This document shows, in pieces, positions 38,164 through 52,595 of a stretch of 64,000 nucleotides of DNA. The notes beneath the pieces are model-generated. The model saw nothing but the letters and a program-made list of their open reading frames with translations. It had not been told where the DNA came from and did no database searches. Origin of the DNA: Pezizomycotina sp. ARF18 (taxonomy: Eukaryota; Ascomycota); assembly GCA_002224055.1 (NCBI GenBank), contig AZLU01000033.1, positions 1 to 64,000 of the forward strand, given 5' to 3'. Within the stretch, counting starts at the first letter, position 1, and each line of letters begins with the position of its first letter. Made by a program: the position numbers and the translations under genes.

Positions 38164-40919
38164 ATGTGGAGGAACGTGATAAGCCGAGGCAGTAGTCCGG
38201 CGGCCCCTGGGCGAATTTTACAGCAGAAGGCTATGCCCATCCACCACCGTCATCACCACCTACTCAGCAACCAGAAACCGGCCGCCCACCCATTTGCCGC
38301 TATTACCTCGGCCTCGCGTGGCTCAAAGTTTCCGAAGGTATGTCCGAAGAAAGAGAGACACAGGAAGACAGAGATATAGGTGCCCAGTGGTATCTTTGTT
38401 ATTCTTTTTATTTACTTATTTATTTATTTTGTTTCGGAGGTTTGCGAAAGACCTTTTGGCGGATAAATAAGATATCAGGGAAGAAAGAAAAAAGAAAAGA
38501 AAGGATCCTAGATCGACGTAACAAAAGCGAAGGTGCTCCCGTCGTCATGCAAACATAGGAATTTACACATGAAAACCTCCAGAAAAGAATAAACTCCCCA
38601 TCATCTCCTTAAGCCTTCTGAGCTTTGTCTTCAAATATTTGCCCCTTCCTTTGTCTTCCTCACCGCGTCTCTCTCTGTACATCGTCATCATCATCATAAC
38701 CAAAACTCTCTTCAGTATCTTCCTTCGCCGGTACATTTCTCTGGCCAATCATACGCTGTGTTTCCCGGCATTACCTCTATCGTCTTCGCTAATCGAAAGC
38801 CATCCTCCTTAGATCATAATGGCCCCGGCCGCAAGAATGAACAGCTCGAACCTGCCTGCCGGTAAGCAATTTAGAGTGTTTGCAATGCAATTTTTTTCAC
38901 CCTTTGAGTGCATGCTAAAAGGCAATCGGTCGCTATATAGGGTATAAAGAAGACACCAGCAAAGGCGCCATGCTGCGATTCCAGGAGAGTCTTCCAAAAC
39001 TTCCGGTCCCCTCGCTAGCAGAAACCGCCGCCAAATATCTCAAATCGGTCCACCCGCTCCTTTCCGCTGAGGAATTCCAAGCGACGAAAGCAGTGGTCGA
39101 AGAGTTTGTCGCCCCGGGTGGGAAAGGGGAGGATTTGCAGAAGAAGCTGGCCCAAAAAGCTCAACGTCCCGAGGTTAAGAATTGGATTATCGACTGGTGG
39201 AATTACAGCGCCTACCTGGGCTACCGCGATCCAGTTGTACCTTATGTTAGCTATTTCTATTCTTACCGCGACGACAAGAAGAGAAAGAATCCTGCGAAGC
39301 GCGCTGCCGCCATTGCGACTTCGGCCCTGGAGTTCAAGAAGCAGACCGACGAAGGGACGCTGGAACCGGATTACATGAGAAAGGCCCCAATCTGTATGGA
39401 TTCGTTCCAGTATATGTGGAATTGCTGCCGTATACCCGCCAAGGGAGCCGATTATCCGAAGAAATATGACTACAGGCAGCACAAGTACCTCATAGTTGCC
39501 CGGAAGAACCAATTCTACAAAGTCGTCCATGAGATTGATGGGAAGCAGCTCAATACCTCCGAATTGGAAGCCCAGTTCAACCGTGTGTACGAATTGGCGA
39601 ACGCTGAAAAGGCTCCAGCCATTGGAGCGCTTACATCCGAAAACAGAGATGTCTGGACCGAGGTAAGAGAAGATGAACACAGACTTCGCACGAAATACAA
39701 AAGTGAAGTTTAATAAGCTAATTTTTCTCTCTTTCTTTCAAAATTACAGGCACGAGAAGTCCTTTTGAAGGCACACCCATCGAACAAAGCCGCTTTAGAG
39801 ACGATCGAAGCGTCTTCGTTCTTAATATGCCTAGACGACAGCGGTCCGGTAACGTTGGAGGAGCGAGCGCATCAGTACTGGCACGGTGACGGCCAGAACC
39901 GGTGGTATGACAAGCCAATGCAGTTCATTGTTAACGACAACGGAACCGCCGGATTCATGGGTGAACACTCGATGATGGACGGTACCCCTACGCATCGCGT
40001 CAGCGACTACGTAAACGACCAAATCGTGCACAACAAGTTGGATTTCGGAGGCTCCGTCCGTTCAAACCTCCCAGAACCGCAGCTTGTTAGGTTCCACGTC
40101 AACGAGGACGTTTCCAAGGAGATTGATCGCGCGCGGATAGACTTTGAAGCCGTCATCGGGGAACACGAACTCTGCGTTCAGCAATATCAGGGCTACGGAA
40201 AAGGCTTGATCAAGAAATTCAAGTGTTCTCCCGATGCGTACGTTCAGATGATCATTCAGCTCGCTTACCGTAAGATGTACGGCAAGAATCGCCCGACGTA
40301 TGAATCCGCAGCTACGAGAAAATTCCAACTGGGTCGCACGGAAACATGTCGCACTGTTTCCGATGAAAGTGTCGCTTGGTGCCAAGCAATGATGGACCCT
40401 GATGTCGATGAAAAGCACTCGATCGAGCTCTTCAGGAAGGCTATCAATGCGCACGTCAAGTATATCGCCGAAGCGTCCGACGGGAAGGGATGCGATAGGC
40501 ATCTATTTGGTCTCAAGCAGCTACTGGAGAAAGGAGAAGACGTCCCTGCTATTTACAAGGACCCAGCCTACGCTTACAGCTCGTCGTGGTATCTGTCGAC
40601 TTCTCAGCTTTCTAGCGAACACTTTAACGGGTATGGTTGGTCGCAGGTTATTGACGGTGGTTTCGGAATCGCCTACATGATCAATGAGAATAAGTATGAA
40701 TGACCTCTCTTTTTTCTATTGTTTCCCTTCTCATTTTTATCGACGTAACTTTTATGGTTGAAAGGACCTTGCTAATATCTTTACTTTTTTAGCATCCAAT
40801 TCAATATTGTCTCGAAGAAGCTGGGTTCCGCTAGGATGTCGTTCTGGCTACGGGATGCTGCTGATGACATGAGGGCACTTTTGGAGACAGAGCTCAAGGC
40901 CCCGGCTCCAAAACTATAG
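38164..40919 (+). CDS. CAT2: carnitine O-acetyltransferase, possibly dual-start (mitochondrial and other form)
   Basis: Transfers acetyl between CoA and carnitine so that acetyl units can cross organelle membranes. Exons at 38813-38861, 38941-39662, 39750-40693 and 40793-40919 read without any frame break. The internal ATG at 38819 gives 611 aa starting MAPAARMNSSNLPAG. An upstream exon 38164-38337 (MWRNVISRGSSPAAPGRILQ and on) has no acidic residue. It splices at GTATGT (38338) to a CTAAT...CTTAG acceptor (38812) in phase, giving 671 aa with a mitochondrial-type presequence. Key blocks are LPKLPVPSLAETAAKYLKS, YRKAPICMDSFQYMW-type substrate region, the catalytic His in MGEHSMMDGTP, and STSQLSSEHFNGYGWSQVID. 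The C-terminus APKL is only a weak PTS1 match. Yeast Cat2 is known to use two starts to reach mitochondria and peroxisomes. A cytosolic FacC/Yat1 type is the alternative. Confidence 0.92.
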
Positions 40920-41803
40920 TGTCTTGTTAATATTCAAGCATCTTCTTTGGTCGTAGTGTTTCATTTTTCGTTATTAGTTAGACTTTTGTTTTTATATCTG
41001 CATATTCATACCCTTGTTTTCGTGGCGAGCATTACTTGCGGTCACAATCGAGCTATCCATTTTTCAAAAAGAATTCTCTTATATTAGCATAGTATCTGTC
41101 TTATAATAGCTCTATCTTTCGCTTTTTTCAGAACTTTCTTATCCCGTCTTCTAAAAGGTCTCCTATGTAGATTGTAAAGTCGTATCTGGCGTTTCAACGT
41201 GGACGCAATTCTTTCTATGAAATTTTCGCTTTTGAATCTCTGAAAGTAGCCCCTGTAAAGCTTCAAATCCGCATATAGGCATACTATATCATTGCCACAA
41301 TACTCATGATAGATCGCAGGTATTTTTCTCGTGCAATAGACGGTTTGAGAAGGGTAGAGTAGAGCTTCACAATCCCGGTCAGTCTTTCTTTCTCACCAAG
41401 ATATCGCGCCAAGCCCCTGGAGCTCTCTCAAGTCTCGAAATGGAAATCAAATTGGGCACAAAAAATGTGTGTGAGAGCACGCGCCTGCCAAAAAAAAAAA
41501 AAAAAAGTGCTGTGTGGTTAAGAAAGAGAGGACCAAGTAGGAACTGTGCTGCAAAAAAAAAAAAAAAAACGCGTTCCCTCCCAAATTTCAGCAGCTCTCC
41601 CACGTCTTCCCCAAGCTTCCTCAGTCACTTTAAATCAACCGCCAAAACCTCCCACCTTCCCTTTCAAATTACAACTTAATTTATCGATTCGGTAGAAGGC
41701 GTCGATATTACCTACTATTACTCACTGAAGCTCCAAAGCTTCGTTGACATAAGAAATAAATATTTTTCTCTAACCATTATTTGGCGGCTTCTTACCGGGC
41801 ACC
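40920..41803. promoter_or_regulatory. intergenic, MCM3 promoter region
   Basis: AT-rich 3' flank of the carnitine acetyltransferase gene followed by the MCM3 upstream region, with A runs at 41491-41506 and 41554-41570. No open frame of note and no clear TATA box. Confidence 0.5.
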
Positions 41804-44808
<3,005 letters not shown>

Positions 44809-45898
44809 AGCGTTATCCGCTCTGCTTTTCTTCTTCTACTTTCTTATTATTTCATTCTGGTTGTGCTTATAAGAATAGCGCTTGTTTAATTTGACCTTTT
44901 GATACGGCTCCTATTTTTCTCAGGGCTCGTACGATGCATACGAATAAATCGACCAGACTTAAGTTCCAGACAATCCCTTCTGATTACTTACAAAAGCATG
45001 TTGTAGCCTTTGGCTATAATTGGCAGGGTTCGTCAAGCATATTAGCCAGCTGCCAATTACGTCAGCTTTCGCAAAGACTTGATTATCACCACCACCAATG
45101 CTTGCCGAATACACCTCCAGTAAGTAAATCGTGAGCTGCTTTTGATTGAATTTACTCGCGGGAACGCACAATTCGAAAGATGTATCTATACTACACATAA
45201 ATATAACCTTGTAGAAATACTTTTTTTTCTTTCTTTTTTTCTGGGGGCCGCTCTCCAGGCGAATCACTTATAGAAAGCCTCAAGGTCGCAATATCCCAAT
45301 CGCAGCGTTCCGGGATGTCGTCAGTAAACCAACCGTAACCGTGCCCACTGATCATGTTCCCATAGATCCACGCAAGCTCGCTTGACCCACTCCGCCAGAG
45401 AAGTGATTCCCTACAAGAAATCATGGGCCTCGTCTTTTAGACTGGCTTGGAAGTTGGGAGGAAATCCATAGATATTCTGAAGTCATACAGCTGTCATTCT
45501 GCGTCTACAATATGCAAGCGCTCCCTTCATTAGAAATATATACACACACGTTAATACGGAATTACGATTTTCCCAAGTCACCGATCGATATAAATGTATC
45601 TACGTATCCAGATTGTGTATAAAAAAGAGGTGTATCGCACCGCCTCAGTGGTGATTTCTTCAAGAAAACTGTAAATCAGATAAATTCTAATACTTATATC
45701 CCACTTCTTCCTTCCTTTCCCACCACCGCCTCTCTCACCAGCCTCAAAAGCTTAAAAATTCGGGGAAAAAAAAGAAGAATTGAACCATTAAAAAAATTTT
45801 TTTTATTTTTTATTTTATTTTTTATTTTTATTTATTTATTTATTTATTTTAAACGCTTTTCCGAGAGATAGAAGACAGACTTGCTTATTTTTCTTACC
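44809..45898. other. interval with a doubtful minus-strand gene
   Basis: Minus-strand segments at 45240-45424 (ATG frame; SGSSELAWIYGNMISGHGYG then FTDDIPERCDWDIATLRL) and 44959-45190 (FELCVPASKFNQKQLTIYLL then NQVFAKADVIGSWLICL) look mildly protein-like but belong to no family I recognise, and they are not joined by a clear intron. The right part is AT-rich with TTTA repeats at 45796-45850 before the next gene. Confidence 0.25.
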
Positions 45899-47040
45899 AT
45901 GAAATCTACAAAGCGGCTAACCTCGACTCTCGTACCGCCTCACTTCCAAAACTTCTCCCCCGTAGACTCCGCCAACAACCCAGACGTAATCTTAGAGCGC
46001 GAAACGGAAAGACTCAAAAGCATGGCCGAAGCAGCAGCTCACCACAGTAAGAAGAAATGGCACATGCCGCTCCTGCGGTTAAGGCGAACGACGTATGCAG
46101 CGAGGGAGCGGCGATGTTCTTCGACGCCGTAAATCCCAAGAAACTGCTGGAGGAAGCCGTGATGGGGTTATGGAGACGCTGTATACACACGAGACGCAGC
46201 CTAGGAAGTACGTACTTGATTTTTCTTATTCTAACCTATCTACTCACTCACTTTTTTTTCTTTCCTTTTTTTTTTTTTTTTTTTTTTTTGGAAACGTACT
46301 AATACGGACTATTTAAAGCGTGCGATCTGTGACACTGATCCTCAGAGCAATGTCCGGCGTCGCATACACCACCGGCAGCGATCTGGATAACGACCACAAG
46401 GAGATACACCTCTACGGACTATCTCAAGGGCGTACACGAACGATCCGAAGGGAAACTCGATAAACGTGAGATACTCGGGGTCATACGGCACGAGATGGTG
46501 CATTGTTTCCAGTTTAACGGCAGGGGAACTGCGAATGGCGGGTTGATTGAAGGGATAGCGGAGTAAGTATTTCGGACGAGGTGTCATTTCAAATATATCT
46601 ATTTCTAGAAGTTATTATATCCTTCTGACATGCTGCTGACTTTCTCCTCACTTGAAGCTGGTACGCTTCAAAGCTGGCTTTATCCCACCGCACTGGAAAA
46701 AAGGCGGAGGTAACGACTGGGACGACGGATACCAGAACACCGCATACTTCCTCCTCTATCTAGAGGAGCGGTTTGGATTAGATACCGTCCCAAGAATAAA
46801 CGAATACATGCGAGAAAAAAGGTACTCGGAGACGCTTTGGAAGGACCTGTTCAAAGTCGAAGTGAAAACTCTTTGGGAAGAGTATAGAAAAACCCTGGAT
46901 GACCCTGAATCGAAGAGACCGTCAGTCCAGCGCCGGGCGAAACCTGTATTGAAGACCCCAAAGAAAAAGGGAAGGAGAAAGAGCCTCATGACGATGAGCG
47001 ATCGTCGGAGCCCGACTCGGAAGATTCGCCCGTGTCGTAG
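45899..47040 (+). CDS. basic secretory protein (BSP)-type putative metallopeptidase
   Basis: Member of the plant/bacterial/fungal BSP domain family, predicted zinc peptidases with an HExxH site. The start MKSTKRLTSTLVPPHFQNF is followed by the domain: EGAAMFFDAVNPKKLLEEAV, METLYTHETQPR, RSVTLILRAMSGVAYTTGSD, DNDHKEIHLSTDYLKGVHER, the metal site GVIRHEMVHCFQFNGRG, and GLIEGIAD. An intron (about 46564-46657) leads to WVRFKAGFIPPHW, YFLLYLEERFGLDTVPRINE and DLFKVEVKTLWEEYRK. HEMVH gives the two His and the Glu, and the third ligand is probably in GLIEGIAD. No signal peptide is visible, so it may be cytosolic despite the family name. The tail is acidic (EPHDDERSSEPDSEDSPVS) with the stop TAG at 47038-47040. 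Frame slips lie near 46070, 46165 and 46430. PPCDC follows with almost no gap. Confidence 0.85.
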
Positions 47041-47041
47041 A

Positions 47042-47884
47042 GCACCCTCTCATCAAAGCCTCCAGAACGCACAAGCACGCTACGCTACAGGACATTCCCT
47101 ACCTCACCGAACCGTTCGTTGCCGCCGAACATGAAAACGATGGCAAGAGGCACGTCATCCTAGCAGCTACAGGGTCTGTGGCGACCATAAAGCTACCGTT
47201 GATGCTCGAGGCGCTAGGCAGATACCGCCACCTATCTGTTCGAGTGGTACTTACTACCGCAAGTTTGCTATTCCTCCCACCCCTGCAGACGCTTCTTGAG
47301 CTGCCTAATGTAGACGGCATATACCTCGACCACCACGAGTGGCCATCGGGCCTGCAAACGGACCTACCGCCTCAAGCATCTTCGTCTACATCGTCCGGTG
47401 CACCGGGCGCAACGCCTTCCCCAATTCCTAAGCTACAACAGCCACTTCAAGGCCAACAGGAGTTTCACCAAGAAAACACCGCGATATGGGCCAAAGTCGG
47501 CGACCCGATATTACACATCGAGCTCCGGCGGTGGGCTCACATCATGCTCATCGCACCACTGTCGCGAATTCGATGGCCAAGATAACATCGGGCCTCAGCG
47601 ATAACCTCCTCATGTGCGTTGTACGGGCATGGGATAGGTCGCGCATGATCGCCGTCGCGCCCGCTATGAATACGTTAATGTGGGATCACCCGCTTACGCG
47701 GCAGCAGCTTAGGCTGCTAGGTGACGACAGCGACTCAGAGTGGGATTACTTCAAGATGCTCAGGCCTACGAATAAGATGCTGGCTTGCGGGGATATGGGA
47801 TCGAGCGCGATGATGGAGTGGAGCGATATCGTAGCTTGGCTGGTCGATAAGATGGACCTAGCGGAGATTGGCTCGAAAACATGA
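47042..47884 (+). CDS. phosphopantothenoylcysteine decarboxylase (flavoprotein, CoA synthesis)
   Basis: FMN enzyme that decarboxylates 4'-phosphopantothenoylcysteine to 4'-phosphopantetheine. Related yeast proteins are Cab3, Hal3 and Vhs3. The conserved frame reads HPLIKASRTHKHATLQDIPY, LTEPFVAAEHENDGKRHVIL, then AATGSVATIKLPLMLEALGR (flavin-binding start), TASLLFLPPLQTLLELPNVD, DPILHIELRRWAHIMLIAPL (with the catalytic His), SANSMAKITSGLSDNLLMCV, VRAWDRSRMIAVAPAMNTLM (substrate-clamp PAMNT) and RPTNKMLACGDMGSSAM (conserved Cys). The stop is at 47882-47884. One frame slip lies at 47566 before SANSMAKI. No in-frame ATG exists between the upstream stop and the conserved N-terminus, so the true start is unclear: it may overlap the end of the upstream gene (ATG at 46996 in another frame) or be hidden by an indel. 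Single-chain enzyme, about 270 aa. Confidence 0.9.
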
Positions 47885-48287
47885 GACATAGGTTTTCGTG
47901 TCGCGAAGCTTTTGGAATATCTTCTGCCGCTAATATGCAACTTTCTCTTACGACTAGGCTTCCACGGCTCAGTACTTCTTGTTTCATTTTGCTCTATTTC
48001 ATAGTTTTTGTATTGTGGTAGGCATTGCGTATCGGGTTTTTTCCAATTTGGATGTTTTTATACCATGCCAACTTTTTTTTTTTTTTTTTTTTTTTTTGAA
48101 TATGTACATTACTATTAGTTTGATATGTACCTCATTATACAGTTAGGTCTTTTTTCATACAGTTATACAATAGTAGTTAGTATACAAAACAGGCAAATTC
48201 AAAAGGAGATTCTTTTTCGTGATATATATACAAAATCCCGTCCGCCAGCTTGCCGTATAGCTCTGCCAGACGGGGCGCAATATCCTC
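47885..48287. other. convergent 3' intergenic
   Basis: 3' flanks of PPCDC and COA6 with a T run at 48072-48098 and short AT-rich elements. No gene seen. Confidence 0.55.
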
Positions 48288-48765
48288 CTACCGGTTAGGT
48301 TCCGCTTTTGCCATGAGATCGTTCGCGCCTTCGTTCTTTAGCTCTTCCTTGAGCTTTTCTTTCTTAGCTTCCATCACCCTCCGCCTTTTGAAGTATTCGA
48401 CCTAGGGGAACAAAAACAATAATAGTTAGCTGAATATTCAACAATGTAGCCTGCGGTATACATCTGAGCTAGTCAAAGCTTCCTTGTCGGTTTAAAAGAA
48501 GAGCAGCCCAGCTCCATGGCAACCGTGGGTGGCTGGAGAACGTAAGAAAACAACGTACCCACGAATCCACGCAATCATTCTTGAAGGCCTTGTGCTGCAG
48601 CCCGCACTTCGAGAGTGCGGCGTCCGATTCTTTTATGCTGTCGAGTATACCATTGCGATCCAGGCATTCGAAGAAGGCGTCCCGCGCTTCCCAGCACTTC
48701 TCCCTCTGGTTCCTGCTCGGCGCCTCTGGAGCTTTGGAGCCGCCGAAGAAGCCGAAAAGCCCCAT
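48288..48765 (-). CDS. COA6: cytochrome c oxidase assembly factor Coa6
   Basis: Small mitochondrial intermembrane-space protein needed for copper delivery to Cox2. Exon 1 (48559-48765) starts MGLFGFFGGSKAPEAPSRNQ and contains KCWEARDAFFECLDRNGI and KCGLQHKAFKNDCVDSW. The cysteines form a CX9C pair and a CX10C pair, the Coa6 signature in the COX6B-like coiled-coil-helix fold. Exon 2 (48288-48401) gives VEYFKRRRVMEAKKEKLKEE and ends AEPNR. The intron is 157 nt (GTACGT...CCTAG), phase 0. Total 106 aa, normal for fungi, and free of frame errors. The upstream intergenic T run at 48778-48802 lies just before the start. Divergent from CAP/SRV2. Confidence 0.92.
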
Positions 48766-49635
48766 CGCCGGGTAAGTGTTTTTTTTTTTTTTTTTTTTTT
48801 TTGCGTGAATCAAAAGAGAAATAATATAAAGGTGCGTGATCTGCGGCGGTCGCTTCTGGTCAAATGTTGGTTTCGGTCGTTGCGCTGTTTCCGGAAACTT
48901 TTTTGGTTTTGTTGCTTTTGAGAGTCGGTTTTTTGACTGTCGCGAGGAGCTAACCACGGATTGGCAATTCTAGCAATTCTAAAGCGTCCTTTGTCGAAAA
49001 TAAGAGATTGAGGAATGAGCCTATGACGAAGATACTGGTTTATTAACTAGTTGTCGTAAGGAGGAGGCAACGGATTCATGTTCGTCAACGAAGATGTTTT
49101 TTCTTGCCCTACTAATAATGAATGAATGAACTTTTTTGGTAGTTGCTTTTTTTCACTGCGGTGATCATGTATTTAAATTGGAAGCTGCAGCTGTGATTGA
49201 AAACCCCCCCCCCCGCCAAATGCCAAGACTACCGCCCTCTCTATCTCCGTTCGATTTTAGGCACTACGACTGGTCAACGAAGCTAAAAAAACTACTCTTA
49301 CTCCCTTTTCTTGCACTCTACTCCCCAGAAAAGCAACGAAATCCACTATCTCCAAGCTACTACTACTTACCTATCATAAGAGACATAATAGTAGTATTCA
49401 TTAATATTGTTATTATTTTGTATATTTGTCTTACGGCCTCTTGTAGGAGGACTTGATCTTACTTCTATCCCTTCTTTCAATTAATTTAAAGAGGCTTTCT
49501 TCTTCCTCATTGGTCTTATTTAACTTGGAGAGAGAGAGAGAAGGAGAATAGGAAAGAGGCGTCAGAGTTCGTAGGCCGTCCATTATCGAGATTTATCGTC
49601 AAGCTCTGCCCTAGTTTACTTTTTTTTCTGGCATC
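48766..49635. promoter_or_regulatory. divergent promoter of COA6 and CAP
   Basis: An 870 bp interval with a T run beside COA6, a C run of about 10 near 49205, and a GA repeat at 49530-49541 followed by C/T-rich leader just before the CAP start. No gene seen. Confidence 0.5.
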
Positions 49636-51827
49636 ATGGCGTCGGCTTCCAACCCGAGCCAGATGCACAATCTGACGACCCTTATTAAAAGGTTAGTCAT
49701 AGCTTCGGGGAAGTTTCCTCTCATTCGTTAGAGATCCTAAAGGAGCTATCAGTGAGCTCAATCACCAATCTCACCCTCCTGCCCTCAGACCTCCAGTTCG
49801 CACTCATAAGCTTTGAAACGATGCAAGCAATCTTCAACAGTGGTCTCTTGAAAAAGTTAAAGCTATATGGATTGTCCTAACGTCTCGGAATATAGGTTGG
49901 AGGCGGCGACTTCGCGTCTTGAGGATATTGTCACTTTCGAAAGCCAAAGCGTCGCCCCCGCTATCTCTGCCGCAACTGGAACTTCGGGGGTCGACTCCGA
50001 CTCCACGAATAAGGACGACCCGGAGATACCGCCAAGGCCGCTGCCGCTCCAGCGCCTGCTCCCCAGGAGCCCCTGCCGGCTTCGATTGAGGACTTCGACT
50101 ATTTGATTAAGGAACTCGTTGGCAAATTCGTTACGCTGAGCAATGACATCGGAGGTTTAGTTGCTGAACAGGTACGATCCACCGTTCAAAAAATTGGAAT
50201 AAGCGGAAAGACGAGATTGTTACGAAAAAATTGGTACTTTTATTGTCAAGTTACCCCAACATGGTCAATTCAATCACGTGGTTGGATAAATAACTAGCTC
50301 GAGAGGGGTTGTTCCTTTACTAAATGCCAACTTTTCGTTTTTTTAATACAGGCCCGTGGCGTTGAAAGGTGCTTCAAGGCCCAGCGCCTCTTCCTCCTGA
50401 TCGCAAACAAAGGCGAAAAAACCAGACATCTCTTCCAAGGCCTTTTTGGACTTGATAACGGACATGCAAACCCAGATGAGCGTCGTTGGTGAAATTAGAG
50501 AAAGCAACCGCGGTTCGGAGCTGTTCAACCATTTGTCTATGGTCAGCGAAGCTGTTCCTGCTCTCGCCTGGGTCACACTCGATACGAAGCCCGCGGATTT
50601 TGTCGTTGAGATGGCTGGCGCCGGGCAGTTCTTCGGCAATCGCGTGATCAAGGACTATAAGGAAAAGTAAGTAAGGCCTTACGGTTTTTTTTGCGCCGCC
50701 CAAGCGTTTCTAAACGGAGCTCGCCATCTTCCTTTGGTATAAGGAGAAATTCCTAGAAGCTGACTCCATCTATAATTGACTCCTACAGGGATAAGAAGCA
50801 TGTTGCTTGGTTCAATCATTTTACGCTATATTTAAGCCCCTCGAGGAGTATGTTAAGAAGCATCACCCTCTTGGAGTCGTCTGGAACAAGCAAGGAGAAG
50901 ATGCCCAGGTCGTATTTGAACAACTGAAGACCCAGGAAGCTACTGGTGCCACTAGCGCCGATGCTGCCGCGGACGTCTCGCCCACCACTGCTGCCCCTCC
51001 ACCGCCTCCGCCGCCTCCCCTCCACCTCCGCCCCGCCGGCGGCCTCGTCCGGTGCGTCCAGTCAAGGCAGTGATATGAACGCAGTTTTCGCGCAAATAAA
51101 TCGGGGTTCGGATGTTACCGCAGGTCTAAAGAAGGTAGATAAGAGCCAGATGACGCACAAAAACCCAGCACTTCGGGCAGCCGATCCTGTTCCCTCGCGT
51201 GCGAAATCTCCCGCTCCGGGGGCGAAGCCCAAGCCGGCCCACATGACCAAGAAGAAGCCTCCGAAGATGGAACTTGACGGAAACAAGTGGATCATTGTAA
51301 GAGACCTCCGGCAGCAGGATCTCCAAAAAAAACACCATACTTCATTGGCTGAATTACTCCGCTAATTTTTTATATCAAAAATTTTAGGAAAACTACGAGA
51401 ATGAACAAGGTTTGGTCCTCAACGACGTCGAGATAAACCACTCGGTCTTCATGTTCCGTTGCAAGAATACGACCCTCCAAATCAAAAGAAGATCAATGCG
51501 ATCAGTATGAACGAATGCGAGAAGGCGAATGTCGTTCTGGATTCACTCGTGTCCTCGATCGATGTTATCAAGTCGAAGAATTTCGCTTTCCAGATTCTGG
51601 GCGTCGTTCCCACTATCCAGGCCGACCAATGCGACGGTGGGACTCTATACGTCTCTAAGGAAAGTTTGGGTATCGAGATCTTTACGAGCAAATCGACGGC
51701 TTTCAACGTCTACCTTCCCCCAAAGACCGAGAGCGATGACTACAACGAGTGCCCTATTCCTGAGCAGTTCAAGTCGTCTATCAAGAACGGAGCGTTGGTT
51801 ACCGAGATTGTTGAGCACATGGGATAG
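49636..51827 (+). CDS. SRV2: adenylyl cyclase-associated protein (CAP/Srv2)
   Basis: Actin-recycling protein that also links adenylyl cyclase to Ras in yeast. Exon 1 is MASASNPSQMHNLTTLIKR; an intron (about 49692-49895) leads to LEAATSRLEDIVTFESQSVA, the conserved CAP N-terminal coiled coil. Then come EDFDYLIKELVGKFVTLSND, the helical folded domain with KAFLDLITDMQTQMSVVGEI and NRGSELFNHLSMVSEAVPAL, and KDKKHVAWFNHFYAIFKPLE. Pro-rich segments lie at 50990-51050, then GSDMNAVFAQINRG (WH2-like) and a KKKPPKMELDGNKWI block that opens the C-terminal beta-helix (CARP) domain. The end is LGVVPTIQADQCDGGTLYVS, FTSKSTAFNVYLPPKTESDD and LVTEIVEHMG with the stop at 51827. Introns are near 50172-50350, 50667-50788 and 51297-51387. 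Frame slips lie near 49985-50080, 50350-50420 and 51450. About 530 aa. Confidence 0.92.
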
Positions 51828-52595
51828 ATTACGTATGGAAAAGGGTTGTGTGAGGTGAATTAGTACGAAAGGTGTTATTTGATTCCTTTTTCCTCTCCCT
51901 GTATTTTTTTCTCCCGTCGTCTCTCTGTACCTGCTTTAAGAGCAAGCATGAAGAGTATCTGGGTTTTTCATTTTCCCCCCTTCGCTCTTACCATTGCCTT
52001 AAAACCTATATTACTAGCTACCACGAAAATTCATATTGATACCATAATACTACTTATCAAAGAAGGAATTTCTTCGAAAATGAGTTGCGAGGAAAGTGAA
52101 TCATTGAAATAGATCTTACTATACACATTTCTATTGAACCACTATACGATTTGTTCCTAAACATGTCCAAGTTATGTGCGTGTGTTGCTCTAACCAGAGG
52201 TACTACTTAAAAGTCCAGACTATTTCAATGCTCAAATTAACACACAAAGATGCACACACTGGTATTGTTCAACACAGTAAGCACGAATTGGAATTGACAG
52301 TGAATTGGAATTGGCAGCTCGAGTGGCAAGATTTCGAATCATATGTATAGTCATTTACCGTCATACTTAAGCAGGATCTACAAGCAAAATATTAAATTGT
52401 ACACCTGATATCCAGCCCTGTTCGTAAAAACGAAACCACCTGCAGAAGAGCAACTCCTCCCTGTAGTGAAAAGGAATAGTTCTATGTAGTGGATCAAAAT
52501 TTAAGAAAAATCTACGGGTTTTATACAGGAACAAACAAGAATATACACAAAAAAGCCACACTATTCGGTCTATCATCTCCATCAGATAGATATGG
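51828..52595. other. convergent 3' intergenic with a 17-bp tandem duplication
   Basis: AT-rich 3' flanks of CAP and NAM9. It contains one imperfect 17-bp direct duplication at 52284-52317. No gene seen. Confidence 0.55.
52284..52317. repeat. 17-bp direct tandem duplication
   Basis: Two copies of the unit YGAATTGGAATTGRCAG lie head to tail and differ at two positions. Each unit also contains a smaller internal AATTGG repeat. Confidence 0.8.

Noticed and set aside
38120-38185. T-loop-like GGTTTGAATCC suggesting a tRNA
   Set aside because: The 5' side is a T run, and no acceptor stem, D arm or anticodon arm can be built.
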